Positions 35,174-43,711 of a stretch of 64,000 nucleotides of DNA are shown here, one piece after another. Every line of letters starts with the position of its first letter. Position 1 is the stretch's first letter. Below the pieces are notes generated by a model. That model saw only the letters and a program-made list of their open reading frames with translations, was not told the origin of the DNA and searched no databases. Position numbers and translations under genes: made by a program. Source of the DNA: Ectothiorhodospira sp. BSL-9 (GTDB lineage: Bacteria; Pseudomonadota; Gammaproteobacteria; Ectothiorhodospirales; Ectothiorhodospiraceae); the NCBI RefSeq assembly GCF_001632845.1, contig NZ_CP011994.1:2242001-2306000 (forward strand). The letters are read 5' to 3'.

Positions 35174-36673
35174 ATGTTTCGACGTCGCCAGCCTTTCGAC
35201 ACCATCGCCGCCGTGGACCTGGGATCCAACAGTTTTCATATGATCGTGGCCCGGGTGCGTGACGGTCAGGTCCACGTGCTGGACCGTCTGCGCGAGACCG
35301 TGCGCCTGGCCAGCGGTCTGGACAATCGCGGCAATATCAGCGATGAGGCCATGGAGCGGGGCCTGGCCTGCCTGGGGCGTTTCGGCCAGCGGGTGCGGGA
35401 ACTGCCCTTGGGCAGTGTGCGCGCCGTGGGGACCAACACCCTGCGCAAGGCCAGGGACGCGGGCGACTTTCAGGAGCGGGCCCGCGAGGCCCTGGGGCAT
35501 CCCATCGAGATCATTGGCGGACGCGAGGAGGCGCGCCTGATCTACCTGGGGGTGGCCCACTCCCTGGCGGACGATGGTGGACGGCGCCTGGTGGTGGATA
35601 TCGGTGGGGGCAGTACCGAACTCATCATCGGGGAGCGCTTCGAACCGATCCACATGGAGAGCCTGCACATGGGCTGCGTGAGCATGGGGCGCTGGTACTT
35701 CCCCAACGGGGAGATCAAGACCACCGCCTGGCGCGCCGCCGAGATCGCAGCCCGGCTGGAGTTGCAGCCCATTGAGGGCCAATACAAGCGCGTGGGCTGG
35801 CAGGAGTCCCTGGGGGCCTCCGGGACTTTGCTGGCAGTAGAGAAGATCCTGCGTGAGCAGGGCTGGTGCGAGAACGGGATTTCCATGGATGGGTTACGCA
35901 AGCTGCGAGAGGCCTTGTTGAAGGCCGGGCATGTGGATCGCGTCGACCTCAAGGGCCTGAGCGAGGATCGACGACCGGTGCTGGCGGGCGGGGTGGTGGT
36001 GCTCGTATCCATCTTCGAGGCCCTGGAGATCGAGCACATGCGGGTCTCCGACGGGGCCTTGCGGGAAGGGCTGGTCTATGACCTGCTGGGCCGCAACGGC
36101 CACGAGGATGTGCGCAGCCGCACCATCAATGGTCTGATGAAGCGCTTTCAGGTGGACGAGGCCCACGCCCTGCGGGTGGAGCACACCAGCCTGCAGCTGG
36201 TGGAGCGCGTGGGCGAGGAGTGGGGGCTGGATCAGGACGATGCCGAGAGCCTGGCCTGGGCGGCCCGGTTGCATGAGTTAGGCCTGAGCATCTCCCATAG
36301 CCAGTACCACAAGCACGGTGCCTATCTGGTTGAAAACGCCGACCTGGCCGGCTTCACCCTGCAGGGGCAGCAGCGCATGGCCCTGCTGGTGCGTGCCCAC
36401 CGCCGCAAGTTTCCCGCCAAGCTCTTCGAGGCCCTGCCGACCCGGGAACGCCGCGTGCTGCAGCGATTGGCGATCCTGTTGCGTATGGCGGTACTGCTGC
36501 ACCGGGCCCGTACCGATATTGAAGTGCCCGTCAAGGAGATCAGGGTCAAGGATCGGGGTCTCAAATTGCGCCTGGCCGAGGGTTGGCTGGAGGCTCATCC
36601 TCTGACGCGGGCGGATCTGGAGCGTGAGGCTGAACACCTGCGAAATGCGCAGTTCAAGCTCAAGTTCGAGTAA
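35174..36673 (+). CDS. ppx: Exopolyphosphatase / guanosine pentaphosphatase
   Basis: Releases orthophosphate from polyphosphate ends and may convert pppGpp to ppGpp. The actin/ASKHA phosphate motifs AAVDLGSNSFHMIVARV (from residue about 13) and VVDIGGGSTELIIG are present, and the C-terminal HD-like helical domain includes LHELGLSISHSQYHKHGAYLVENADLAGF. Length 499 is typical. Convergent with ppk1 30 bases away. Confidence 0.95.
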   Translation: MFRRRQPFDTIAAVDLGSNSFHMIVARVRDGQVHVLDRLRETVRLASGLDNRGNISDEAMERGLACLGRFGQRVRELPLGSVRAVGTNTLRKARDAGDFQERAREALGHPIEIIGGREEARLIYLGVAHSLADDGGRRLVVDIGGGSTELIIGERFEPIHMESLHMGCVSMGRWYFPNGEIKTTAWRAAEIAARLELQPIEGQYKRVGWQESLGASGTLLAVEKILREQGWCENGISMDGLRKLREALLKAGHVDRVDLKGLSEDRRPVLAGGVVVLVSIFEALEIEHMRVSDGALREGLVYDLLGRNGHEDVRSRTINGLMKRFQVDEAHALRVEHTSLQLVERVGEEWGLDQDDAESLAWAARLHELGLSISHSQYHKHGAYLVENADLAGFTLQGQQRMALLVRAHRRKFPAKLFEALPTRERRVLQRLAILLRMAVLLHRARTDIEVPVKEIRVKDRGLKLRLAEGWLEAHPLTRADLEREAEHLRNAQFKLKFE

Positions 36674-36703
36674 GGATGGGTAGCGCCTGGAACCGGATCC
36701 TCA

Positions 36704-38785
36704 TCAGGGCCCGGTGAGCAGTTCCAGCAGTTCCTGCTGTGCCGACCGGGGTTTCTGGTTTCCAGTGGGCTTCAGGCGCTGGTAGGTGCCGTCACTCTGC
36801 AGCACCCAGGTCTGGGTGTTGTCGGCCACATAGGCCAGCAGGGACTCATTCAACACCCGCTCACGAAGATCCGGATGATCCACCGGGAAGGCGGTCTCCA
36901 CCCGGCGGAAGAAGTTGCGCTGCATCCAGTCGGCGCTGGAGAGGAAGACCTCCGGGGTGTCACCGTTCTTGAAGTAAAACACCCGGGAGTGCTCCAGAAA
37001 CCGGCCCATCACGGAGCGCACCTGGATGTTCTCCGAGACACCCGGTACTCCGGGGCGTAGTGCGCAGATCCCCCGAACCACAAGCTCGATCTTCACCCCG
37101 GCCTGGGAGGCGCGATACAGGGCCTGCACCAGGCGTGGCTCGATCAGGGAGTTCATGCGGGCAATGATGCGCCCGCCCCGGTTGGCCTTGGCGTGTTCGA
37201 TCTCCCGATCGATACGCTCAATCATGCCCGAGTGCAGGGTAAAGGGTGATTGCAGCAGCTTGCGCAGCTTGGACACCTTGCCAAGGCCCGTGAGCTGCTG
37301 GAAGATCTTGTGCACGTCCTCGCCCACCACCTTGTCGGCGGTCAGAAGACCCAGGTCGGTATAGGCCCGTGCCGTGCCGGCGTGGTAGTTGCCGGTGCCC
37401 AGGTGCACGTAACGCTTGATCTGGCTCTTTTCCCGGCGCACCACCATGAGCATCTTGGCGTGAGTCTTGTAGCCCACCACACCATAAGTGACATGGGCGC
37501 CTGCATCCTGCAGGCGGTTGGCCAGCTGGATATTGGCCTCTTCGTCAAAGCGAGCCCGCAGTTCAATCACCACGGTCACTTCCTTGCCCGCCTGGGCTGC
37601 CTCCACCAGGATATCCACCAGTTGGGAGCGTACGCCGGTGCGGTACAAGGTCTGCTTGATGGCCAGCACATTCGGGTCGCGGGCAGCCTGGCGGATGAAC
37701 TCCACCACCGGAACGAAGGACTGATAGGGGTGATGCAGCAGCACATCGCCGCGGCGGATGGTGTGGAAGATGTCCGAGGCAGAGGTGAGCGACGGGGGCA
37801 GGGCAGGGACAAAGGGCGGGAATTTCAGGTCCGGGCGATCCACCAGTTCATGCACGGCCATGAGCCGGTTCAGGTTCACCAGGCCGTTCACCTGATACAG
37901 GTCCTCCCGGCCCAGCTTGAACTGGCGCAGCAGGAAGTCCGCCACCTTGTCGGGGCAGTTGTCGGCCACCTCCAGGCGCACGGCCTCGCCGTAATTGCGT
38001 TGGGGCAACTCCCCCTCCAGGGCCATGAGCAGGTCGTCGATCTCCTCCTCATGGACGAACAGGTCCGAGTTGCGAGTGAGGCGGAACTGGTAGCAGCCGG
38101 TCACCTTCATGCCCTGGAACAGCTCGCCCACATGGGCATGCAGGATGGAAGACAGGAACACAAAGTCGTGGTCGCCCTTGGCCAGTTCCCGGGGCAGGCG
38201 GGCCAGGCGGGGCAGGGAGCGCGGCGCCTGTACCACGGCCATGCGGCTCTCGCGACCGAAAGCATCCTTGCCCTCCAGGGTGACGATAAAGTTCAGGCTC
38301 TTGTTGAGGATGCGCGGGAAGGGGTGGGCCGGGTCCAGCCCCAGGGGGGAGAGCACCGGCAACAGCTCCATGTTGAAGAATTCCTTCACCCATTCGGCCT
38401 GGTCCGCGGTCCACTGGGTGCGGCGCACGAAGCGGATGTTGGCCTTGGCCAGGGCGGGGATGAGGATGTCGTTGAGTGTACTGTACTGGTCGTCCACCAG
38501 GTCGTGGGCGCACTGACCGACCCGTGCCAGCTGTTCGCCAGCGCTCAGGCCGTCGGGGCCCGGATTGCTCACGCCCAGGGCGAGTTGCTGCTTGAGCCCG
38601 GCCACCCGGATCTCGAAAAACTCATCCAGGTTGGTGGAGGAGATGCACAGATAGCGCAGCCGCTCCAGCAGGGGCATGTTCTCCTGTTTGGCCAGCTCCA
38701 GCACTCGCTGATTGAAGGCCAGCAGGCTCAGCTCACGATTGAGATAGAGTTCCGGGTTGCTCAGGTCAATATCGGTCATGGTCAT
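36704..38785 (-). CDS. ppk: Polyphosphate kinase 1
   Basis: Reversibly transfers the gamma-phosphate of ATP to polyphosphate. The 693-residue protein starts LNRELSLLAFNQRVLELA and has the catalytic histidine H442 in VGYKTHAKM, the second conserved histidine in HLGTGNYHAGTARAYTDLGLLTAD, and RARFDEEANIQLANRL. Together with ppx, sixA, the PhoU-like protein, the Na/Pi transporter and phoBR it makes a phosphate storage and sensing cluster. Confidence 0.96.
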   Translation of the reverse strand: MTMTDIDLSNPELYLNRELSLLAFNQRVLELAKQENMPLLERLRYLCISSTNLDEFFEIRVAGLKQQLALGVSNPGPDGLSAGEQLARVGQCAHDLVDDQYSTLNDILIPALAKANIRFVRRTQWTADQAEWVKEFFNMELLPVLSPLGLDPAHPFPRILNKSLNFIVTLEGKDAFGRESRMAVVQAPRSLPRLARLPRELAKGDHDFVFLSSILHAHVGELFQGMKVTGCYQFRLTRNSDLFVHEEEIDDLLMALEGELPQRNYGEAVRLEVADNCPDKVADFLLRQFKLGREDLYQVNGLVNLNRLMAVHELVDRPDLKFPPFVPALPPSLTSASDIFHTIRRGDVLLHHPYQSFVPVVEFIRQAARDPNVLAIKQTLYRTGVRSQLVDILVEAAQAGKEVTVVIELRARFDEEANIQLANRLQDAGAHVTYGVVGYKTHAKMLMVVRREKSQIKRYVHLGTGNYHAGTARAYTDLGLLTADKVVGEDVHKIFQQLTGLGKVSKLRKLLQSPFTLHSGMIERIDREIEHAKANRGGRIIARMNSLIEPRLVQALYRASQAGVKIELVVRGICALRPGVPGVSENIQVRSVMGRFLEHSRVFYFKNGDTPEVFLSSADWMQRNFFRRVETAFPVDHPDLRERVLNESLLAYVADNTQTWVLQSDGTYQRLKPTGNQKPRSAQQELLELLTGP

Positions 38786-38848
38786 CCAGTCAGCTGCTAT
38801 CGGCCCGGCGGAAGGGGCTCATGCCTGCCACACTCGCTGTATGGAAGT

Positions 38849-38880
38849 CGCTTTTCGCGGCCAAGGGCCGCTCCCACAAG
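38849..38880. repeat. REP-like element, reverse orientation (partial copy 3)
   Basis: CGCTTTTCGCGGCCAAGGGCCGCTCCCAC matches the reverse complement of the GTGGGAGCGGGC family with a GCGGCC/GGCCGC stem. It lies in the 211-base gap between ppk and argF, which otherwise shows no gene. Confidence 0.65.
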
Positions 38881-38996
38881 TGCAGTGCATCCTGGTTGCA
38901 GTGTACCCCAGGCGCAGCGCCTTTACAGGCGTGCCGGCACACTAGCCCATGTGCATGAACATTCCATGACAGTGCCCGGCAAGACCCATGAGGGGT

Positions 38997-39926
38997 TCAG
39001 GACTCCGGCAGGCGCTGCGTATCCCAGGCCAGCAGGAACTCCAGCAGGGCCTTCTGGGCATGAAGCCGGTTTTCCGCCTCGTCCCAGACCACGCTCTGCG
39101 GTCCTTCCAGCACCTCGGTGCTCACCTCTTCCTCCCGGTGTGCCGGAAGGCAGTGCATGAACAGGGCATCCGGGGCGGCGCGGGCCATGAGTTCGCTGGT
39201 GACCACGTAATCCCCGAAGGCTCGGCGGCGCGCCGATTGTTCCTGTTCCTGACCCATGCTGGCCCACACGTCGGTGACGATGAGATGGGCTCCCTCGGCG
39301 GCCTCCATGGGATCCCGCACCATGTGCACCGACCGCCCGCCCGAGGCCAGGATCAGCGGATCCGGGTCGTAACCCTCGGGACAGGTGATGCGCAACTCGA
39401 ACCCCAGGCGCTCGGCGGCGTGGATGTAACTGTGGCACATGTTGTTGCCATCGCCCACCCACACCACGGTGCGACCGGCGATGTCGCCGCGCAACTCGAA
39501 CCAGGTCTGCATGTCGGCCAGCAACTGACAGGGATGCTCAAGATCGGTGAGGCCGTTGATCACCGGCACCCGGGAGTAGGCGGCAAAGCGTTCCACCTTT
39601 TCATGCTCATAGGTGCGGATCATCACTGCATCCACCATGCGCGAGAGCACACGGGCCGAGTCCTCGATGGGCTCACCGCGACCCAGCTGGGTGTCCTTGG
39701 GGGACAGGAACAGGGCATGGCCGCCCAGCTGCTGCATGCCCACCTCAAAGGATACCCGGGTGCGGGTGGAGGATTTCTCGAAGATCATGGCCAGGGTCTT
39801 GCCGGCCAGGGAGGCATGGGGGGTGCCCTCGCGCTGCTGCACCTTCATCTGCATGGCGCGCTGGATCAGGTGACGCAGCTCCTCCGTGGACAGGTCCAGC
39901 AGGGACAGGAAATGACGAACAGCCAT
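38997..39926 (-). CDS. argF: Ornithine carbamoyltransferase
   Basis: Forms citrulline from ornithine and carbamoyl phosphate (arginine biosynthesis). The carbamoyl-phosphate site [20 protein letters not shown], the ornithine-site helix [11 protein letters not shown] and the catalytic-cysteine loop [11 protein letters not shown] are present. Length 309 matches the anabolic enzyme. Lies 9 bases downstream of argD on the same strand, hence an argD-argF operon. Confidence 0.96.
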   Translation of the reverse strand: MAVRHFLSLLDLSTEELRHLIQRAMQMKVQQREGTPHASLAGKTLAMIFEKSSTRTRVSFEVGMQQLGGHALFLSPKDTQLGRGEPIEDSARVLSRMVDAVMIRTYEHEKVERFAAYSRVPVINGLTDLEHPCQLLADMQTWFELRGDIAGRTVVWVGDGNNMCHSYIHAAERLGFELRITCPEGYDPDPLILASGGRSVHMVRDPMEAAEGAHLIVTDVWASMGQEQEQSARRRAFGDYVVTSELMARAAPDALFMHCLPAHREEEVSTEVLEGPQSVVWDEAENRLHAQKALLEFLLAWDTQRLPES

Positions 39927-39935
39927 GGGTACTCC

Positions 39936-41114
39936 TCAGGCGGCCTGGGCCGCGAATCGTTCCACCAGGGTGGCGACGGTATCGATGATTTCATCGGCCT
40001 GGGCCTGGTCAATGATCAAGGGGGGCAGCAGGCGGATCACGCGCTCCGCGGTGACGTTGATCAGCAGGCCGGCTTCCAGGGCCTGAGCCACCAGTTCGGC
40101 ACAGGGGCGGTCCAGCTCGATGCCGATCATCAGGCCCTTGCCACGGATCTGACACACGGCGGGGTGCCCGTTCAGGCGCTTGGCGAAACCCTCCAGCAGA
40201 TACTCACCCATGCGCCGCGCCTGATTGGGAAGATCCTGCTGTTCCAGGGTGTCGAGCACTGCCAGCGCGGCGGCGCAAACCAGCGGATTGCCACCAAAGG
40301 TGGTGCCGTGGGTGCCGGGTGTGAACAGGCCCCTGGCCGGGCCGGCCACCAGGGTGGCCCCGATGGGTACGCCATTGCCCAGGCCCTTGGCCAGGCTGAG
40401 CACATCCGGAGTCACGTCTTCGTGCTGGTAGGCGAACAGCTCCCCGGTACGGCCGATACCCGCCTGGATCTCGTCCAGCATGAGCAGCCAGCCAGCCTGG
40501 TCGCAGAGTGCACGCAGGCCCTTGAGATAGCCGGCGGGCGGGATGCGGATGCCGCCCTCTCCCGTGATGGGCTCCACCAGCACGGCCACCACGTCCGGGT
40601 GGTCGCTCAGGGCTTGCACTGCCGCCAGGTCCCCGTGGGGAACACGGACAAACCCTTCCACCAGGGGCGCGAAGCCCTTTTGAATGGCGGCATTGCCGGT
40701 GGCGGTGAGGGTGGCCAGGGTGCGGCCGTGGAAACTGCCCTCCATGACGATGACGGTGGGGCGCTCCACACCCTTGCCATGCCCGTGCAGACGCGCCAGC
40801 TTCAGTGCCGCTTCGTTGGCCTCGGCGCCGGAGTTGCAGAAAAAGGCCTGCTGCATCCCGGCCGCCTGGGTGAGTCGCTCGGCCAGGCGGGTTTGCAGGG
40901 GGATCTCGTAGAGATTCGAGGTATGCACCAGGGTACGGGCCTGCTCACACAGGGCCTGGGCCACTGCCGGGTGTGCATGGCCCAGGCCGCACACGGCGAT
41001 GCCCGAGAGGGCGTCCAGGTAGCGCCGCCCCTGGCTGTCCCACAGCCAGGCACCTTCACCGCGCTCAAAGGCCACCGGTTGGCGCTTGTAGTTGTGCACC
41101 AGGGCGTCTGACAT
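39936..41114 (-). CDS. argD: Acetylornithine transaminase
   Basis: PLP enzyme of arginine (and possibly lysine) biosynthesis, 392 residues. Conserved elements: FCNSGAEANEAALKLAR, SFHGRTLATLTATG, LMLDEIQAGIGRTGELFAYQ, and the Schiff-base lysine in SLAKGLGNGVPIGA. The ATG at 41114 gives the family N-terminus and follows GGGGA; the frame's earlier start at 41168 is not supported. Confidence 0.95.
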   Translation of the reverse strand: MSDALVHNYKRQPVAFERGEGAWLWDSQGRRYLDALSGIAVCGLGHAHPAVAQALCEQARTLVHTSNLYEIPLQTRLAERLTQAAGMQQAFFCNSGAEANEAALKLARLHGHGKGVERPTVIVMEGSFHGRTLATLTATGNAAIQKGFAPLVEGFVRVPHGDLAAVQALSDHPDVVAVLVEPITGEGGIRIPPAGYLKGLRALCDQAGWLLMLDEIQAGIGRTGELFAYQHEDVTPDVLSLAKGLGNGVPIGATLVAGPARGLFTPGTHGTTFGGNPLVCAAALAVLDTLEQQDLPNQARRMGEYLLEGFAKRLNGHPAVCQIRGKGLMIGIELDRPCAELVAQALEAGLLINVTAERVIRLLPPLIIDQAQADEIIDTVATLVERFAAQAA

Positions 41115-41288
41115 CGAGTGAGTCCCCTCCATAAACGAAAAAAGGCAGCTCGTGGCTGCCGCCTGCATGGCGCTCCATGTGCCGGATCATCGTGATGGAA
41201 CGATGGGTGGTTCCCTATTCCTGCCCAGGATCATACGATGCCGCGGGTCAACACGCAAAATCGTCCCCTGGCTGAGTGCCCGCCGCTT

Positions 41289-41335
41289 GCCCCCTCATCC
41301 CCGGCCCTTCTCCCCCGAGGGGAGAAGGGAGAGAT
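41289..41335. repeat. CTTCTCCCC/GGGGAGAAG palindrome downstream of sodB (copy 4)
   Basis: CCCCCTCATCCCCGGCC followed by the hairpin CCCTTCTCCCCCGAGGGGAGAAGGG sits directly after the sodB stop (reading minus). It would cap the sodB transcript 3' end and separates sodB from argD. Confidence 0.8.
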
Positions 41336-41340
41336 CCTTC

Positions 41341-41925
41341 TTACCCGAAGTTCTTTGCCACAAAATCCCAATTCACCACATTGAAGAAGTTTTCAATGTA
41401 CTTGGGGCGCGCGTTCCGGTAGTCGATATAGTAGGCATGCTCCCATACATCCATGGTCAGCAGGGGCGTCATGCTGCCGTCGGTCAGCGGGGTCTGGGCA
41501 TTGCTGGTGTTCACGATCTCCACCTGGCCGCTGGGGTTCTTCACCAGCCAGGTCCAGCCGGAACCAAAGTTGCCGGCACCCGAGGCGGCGAATTTTTCCT
41601 TGAATTCCGCGAACGAGCCAAAGGCTTGATTGATGGCATCCGCCAGGGCGCCGGTGGGTTCACCGCCGCCATCGGGGCTCAGGCCGTTGAAGTAGAAGGT
41701 GTGGTTCCACACCTGCGCCGCATTGTTGAAGATGCCGCCGGCTGGCGCCTTTCTGATGATGTCCTCCAGCGACAGGTTCTCGAATTCGGTCCCCGCGATC
41801 AGCTTGTTGAGGTTCGTCACATAGGTGGCGTGGTGCTTGTCGTGGTGATACTCCAGCGTCTCGGCAGAGATATGGGGTTCCAGGGCCTTTTTGTCGTAAG
41901 GCAGGGAAGGCAGTTCGTGGTTCAT
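41341..41925 (-). CDS. sodB: Iron superoxide dismutase
   Basis: Dismutates superoxide in the cytoplasm. Metal ligands are H27 (EYHHDKHH), H75 (VWNHTFYF), D159 and H163 (DVWEHAYY). Gln at position 71 (NNAAQVWNH) is in the Fe-type position rather than the Mn-type Gln in the C-terminal half. Length 194 matches SodB. Confidence 0.96.
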   Translation of the reverse strand: MNHELPSLPYDKKALEPHISAETLEYHHDKHHATYVTNLNKLIAGTEFENLSLEDIIRKAPAGGIFNNAAQVWNHTFYFNGLSPDGGGEPTGALADAINQAFGSFAEFKEKFAASGAGNFGSGWTWLVKNPSGQVEIVNTSNAQTPLTDGSMTPLLTMDVWEHAYYIDYRNARPKYIENFFNVVNWDFVAKNFG

Positions 41926-42097
41926 GCATCGTCTCCTTGCTGGCCGCGTTCGGTGCGGCGTGAAAATCTGGACTCAGTCTAAATCAGGGGCGTGCCTATT
42001 GGAATAGCTCAATCCTGTCACAAGGTCAGGGATGGGGGCCAGGGGTGGGGCCGCTGCCACCGGGACTGGATTGCGTCTGGAGGACGGGGATGGGGCC

Positions 42098-42652
42098 TTA
42101 GTTGCCCAGCAGATCCTCGATGGCCCGTTCGAAGCGGCGGGACTCCGGGGAAACCATGCTGGAATAGGCGGCGACCACCTGGCCGTTCCGGTCCACCAGA
42201 TACTTGTAGAAGTTCCAGCGGGGCGCACGGCTCTGTCGCGCCAGTTCCTGGAAGATGGGATGGGCGTCATCTCCCCGGACCCCAATGGGTGCGAACATGT
42301 CGAAGCTCACCCCGAAGTTGCGAAAGCACACCCGGGCCGTCTCTGCCTCGTCGCTGGCCTCCTGATTGAAGTCGTTGGAGGGAAATCCCATCACCTTGAG
42401 CCCCCTGTCGGCGTATTTTTCATGGACCGCTTCCAGGCCCGAGAACTGACCGGTAAAGCCGCAATGGCTCGCGGTATTGACGATCAGCAACGGCTGGCCA
42501 GCGAATCGCTCCCGCAGGTTCACCACCTCGCTGGAATGCAGGCGCCGCATGTCGTGATCGAAAAGCTCTGCATAGCCGGGCGGTTCCTGCACCGCAAAAG
42601 CCGGGGACGCAAGCAAGGGAATCAGCAGGCAGACGAGCAGGAATCGGATCAT
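42098..42652 (-). CDS. Glutathione peroxidase family protein, exported
   Basis: Thioredoxin-fold peroxidase of 184 residues with an N-terminal signal (MIRFLLVCLLIPLLASPAFA). The peroxidatic cysteine is C64 in NTASHCGFTGQF; a second block is VMGFPSNDFNQE and the conserved Trp/Asn pair is in RWNFYKYLVD. The usual second Cys in FPCNQF is replaced by Ser (PSNDF), so the resolving mechanism differs from typical two-Cys GPx. Start at 42652 is the one that yields a signal peptide. Confidence 0.85.
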   Translation of the reverse strand: MIRFLLVCLLIPLLASPAFAVQEPPGYAELFDHDMRRLHSSEVVNLRERFAGQPLLIVNTASHCGFTGQFSGLEAVHEKYADRGLKVMGFPSNDFNQEASDEAETARVCFRNFGVSFDMFAPIGVRGDDAHPIFQELARQSRAPRWNFYKYLVDRNGQVVAAYSSMVSPESRRFERAIEDLLGN

Positions 42653-42740
42653 GACGGGCCTCCATGGAGTGTTGCAGTTGAGACCACTCGGTAAAGCTTG
42701 AGTTCTGAGGTTGGTTTTGGTGGCCGAGGCCCGACATGGA

Positions 42741-43178
42741 TCAGGGCTTGTTGCCGGCCTCCCGCCGAGCATCAGCCTTCAGGATACGACTGGAATAGGC
42801 CAGAAAATCATCCAGATGGTGTTTGATGATGCTGATGGTGATGGCTATCTGCAGGCTCTGGTAATCGTGAACCGCGATATTCCGAAAGCCCACCATGCGT
42901 TTCAGGACATCAGCCAGATCCGCCTCGATCCAGCCGCCGCGATGCAGCAGCGTGAAGACGTCCCGGGCACTCTGAGGCGCGCCCAGGCGTTCGCGGCGGA
43001 TCAGGTGCTGTCCCATGTCCAGAGCCGCTTCGCAGGCCCTCTGTATGTTGAGGATCGCCGCATCCTGGCGCGTGTAGTCCTGGTGGAATCCCTCGGGATT
43101 GGCCGCATACTCCTCTCGGGCCCGGGCCACGCAGCGCTCGATGGTGGCTGCCTTGTTGAGCAGGACATCATCCACCAT
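42741..43178 (-). CDS. hepT: HepT-type toxin (HEPN ribonuclease)
   Basis: A 145-residue HEPN-domain protein of the DUF86/HepT family. The catalytic RNxxxHxY motif is RNIAVHDY (R99, H104, Y106). In the type VII HepT/MntA systems this RNase toxin is neutralised by adenylylation of the tyrosine of that motif by MntA. Its start overlaps the mntA stop by 11 bases, the usual arrangement with antitoxin first. Confidence 0.88.
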   Translation of the reverse strand: MVDDVLLNKAATIERCVARAREEYAANPEGFHQDYTRQDAAILNIQRACEAALDMGQHLIRRERLGAPQSARDVFTLLHRGGWIEADLADVLKRMVGFRNIAVHDYQSLQIAITISIIKHHLDDFLAYSSRILKADARREAGNKP

Positions 43179-43563
43179 GGACCCGCCCCCGTTTGCCGAT
43201 ATCCTCCAGCAGGCCCGCGCGGGCCGTGTCGAGTTCGGTCTTCTCGCTGAGTATGGCGGCTTCGTAGAGCGCGGTGCGGGTATCCAGGGCCCACCAGCGC
43301 TCCCCGCGGGTGATGATCTGATATTGCATCACCGTGGAGGCAGCCCGTAGATCCACCAGGTCCACCGGGCAGCCCGCCACATCCGCCAGTTCGCCGGAGA
43401 CCTCCCAGAGCAGCAGGACATCGGCATATCCCGCCACCAGCACCGCCAGGTCCAGGTCACTGTCGGGCCCGGCCGTTCCGTGAATGCGGCTGCCAAAGGC
43501 ATAAATGCCCATGAGCCCCGGCACCCGGTCTTGCAGTCGCTGAATGATCTCTGCCTGATTCAT
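43168..43563 (-). CDS. mntA: MntA-type minimal nucleotidyltransferase antitoxin
   Basis: A 131-residue nucleotidyltransferase of the Pol-beta superfamily. The GSx10DxD motif is complete (G24, S25, then D36 and D38 in AFGSRIHGTAGPDSDLDLAV) and a third acidic residue follows in CPVDLVDL (D68 or D71). First gene of the pair with hepT. The cassette sits between a peroxidase and the asparagine-synthase-like gene, suggesting insertion into a housekeeping region. Confidence 0.88.
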   Translation of the reverse strand: MNQAEIIQRLQDRVPGLMGIYAFGSRIHGTAGPDSDLDLAVLVAGYADVLLLWEVSGELADVAGCPVDLVDLRAASTVMQYQIITRGERWWALDTRTALYEAAILSEKTELDTARAGLLEDIGKRGRVHGG

Positions 43564-43643
43564 CGGTTTCCTCCCGTTCCCTTGAGTTTATCGTGTTTGT
43601 CCTTGGGGGGCAGGCCGGCCGCAATCAGGGCCCCCGAGGTGAC

Positions 43644-43658
43644 GGCACCGGCGGTGCC
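43644..43658. promoter_or_regulatory. Short perfect inverted repeat upstream of the amidotransferase gene
   Basis: GGCACC-GGC-GGTGCC, a perfect 6-base dyad with a 3-base centre, lies in the divergent gap between mntA (start 43563) and the amidotransferase (start 43712). It could be an operator or a stable stem; no T-run follows. Confidence 0.3.
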
Positions 43659-43711
43659 TGAAATAATGACATCCTGAGCTCAGCCTGGAAACAACCAAGG
43701 AATCATGCTTC

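Noticed and set aside
37250-41111. Long plus-strand frames (636 and 707 codons) opposite ppk, argF and argD
   Set aside because: Shadow frames; the minus-strand enzymes are complete with catalytic residues.
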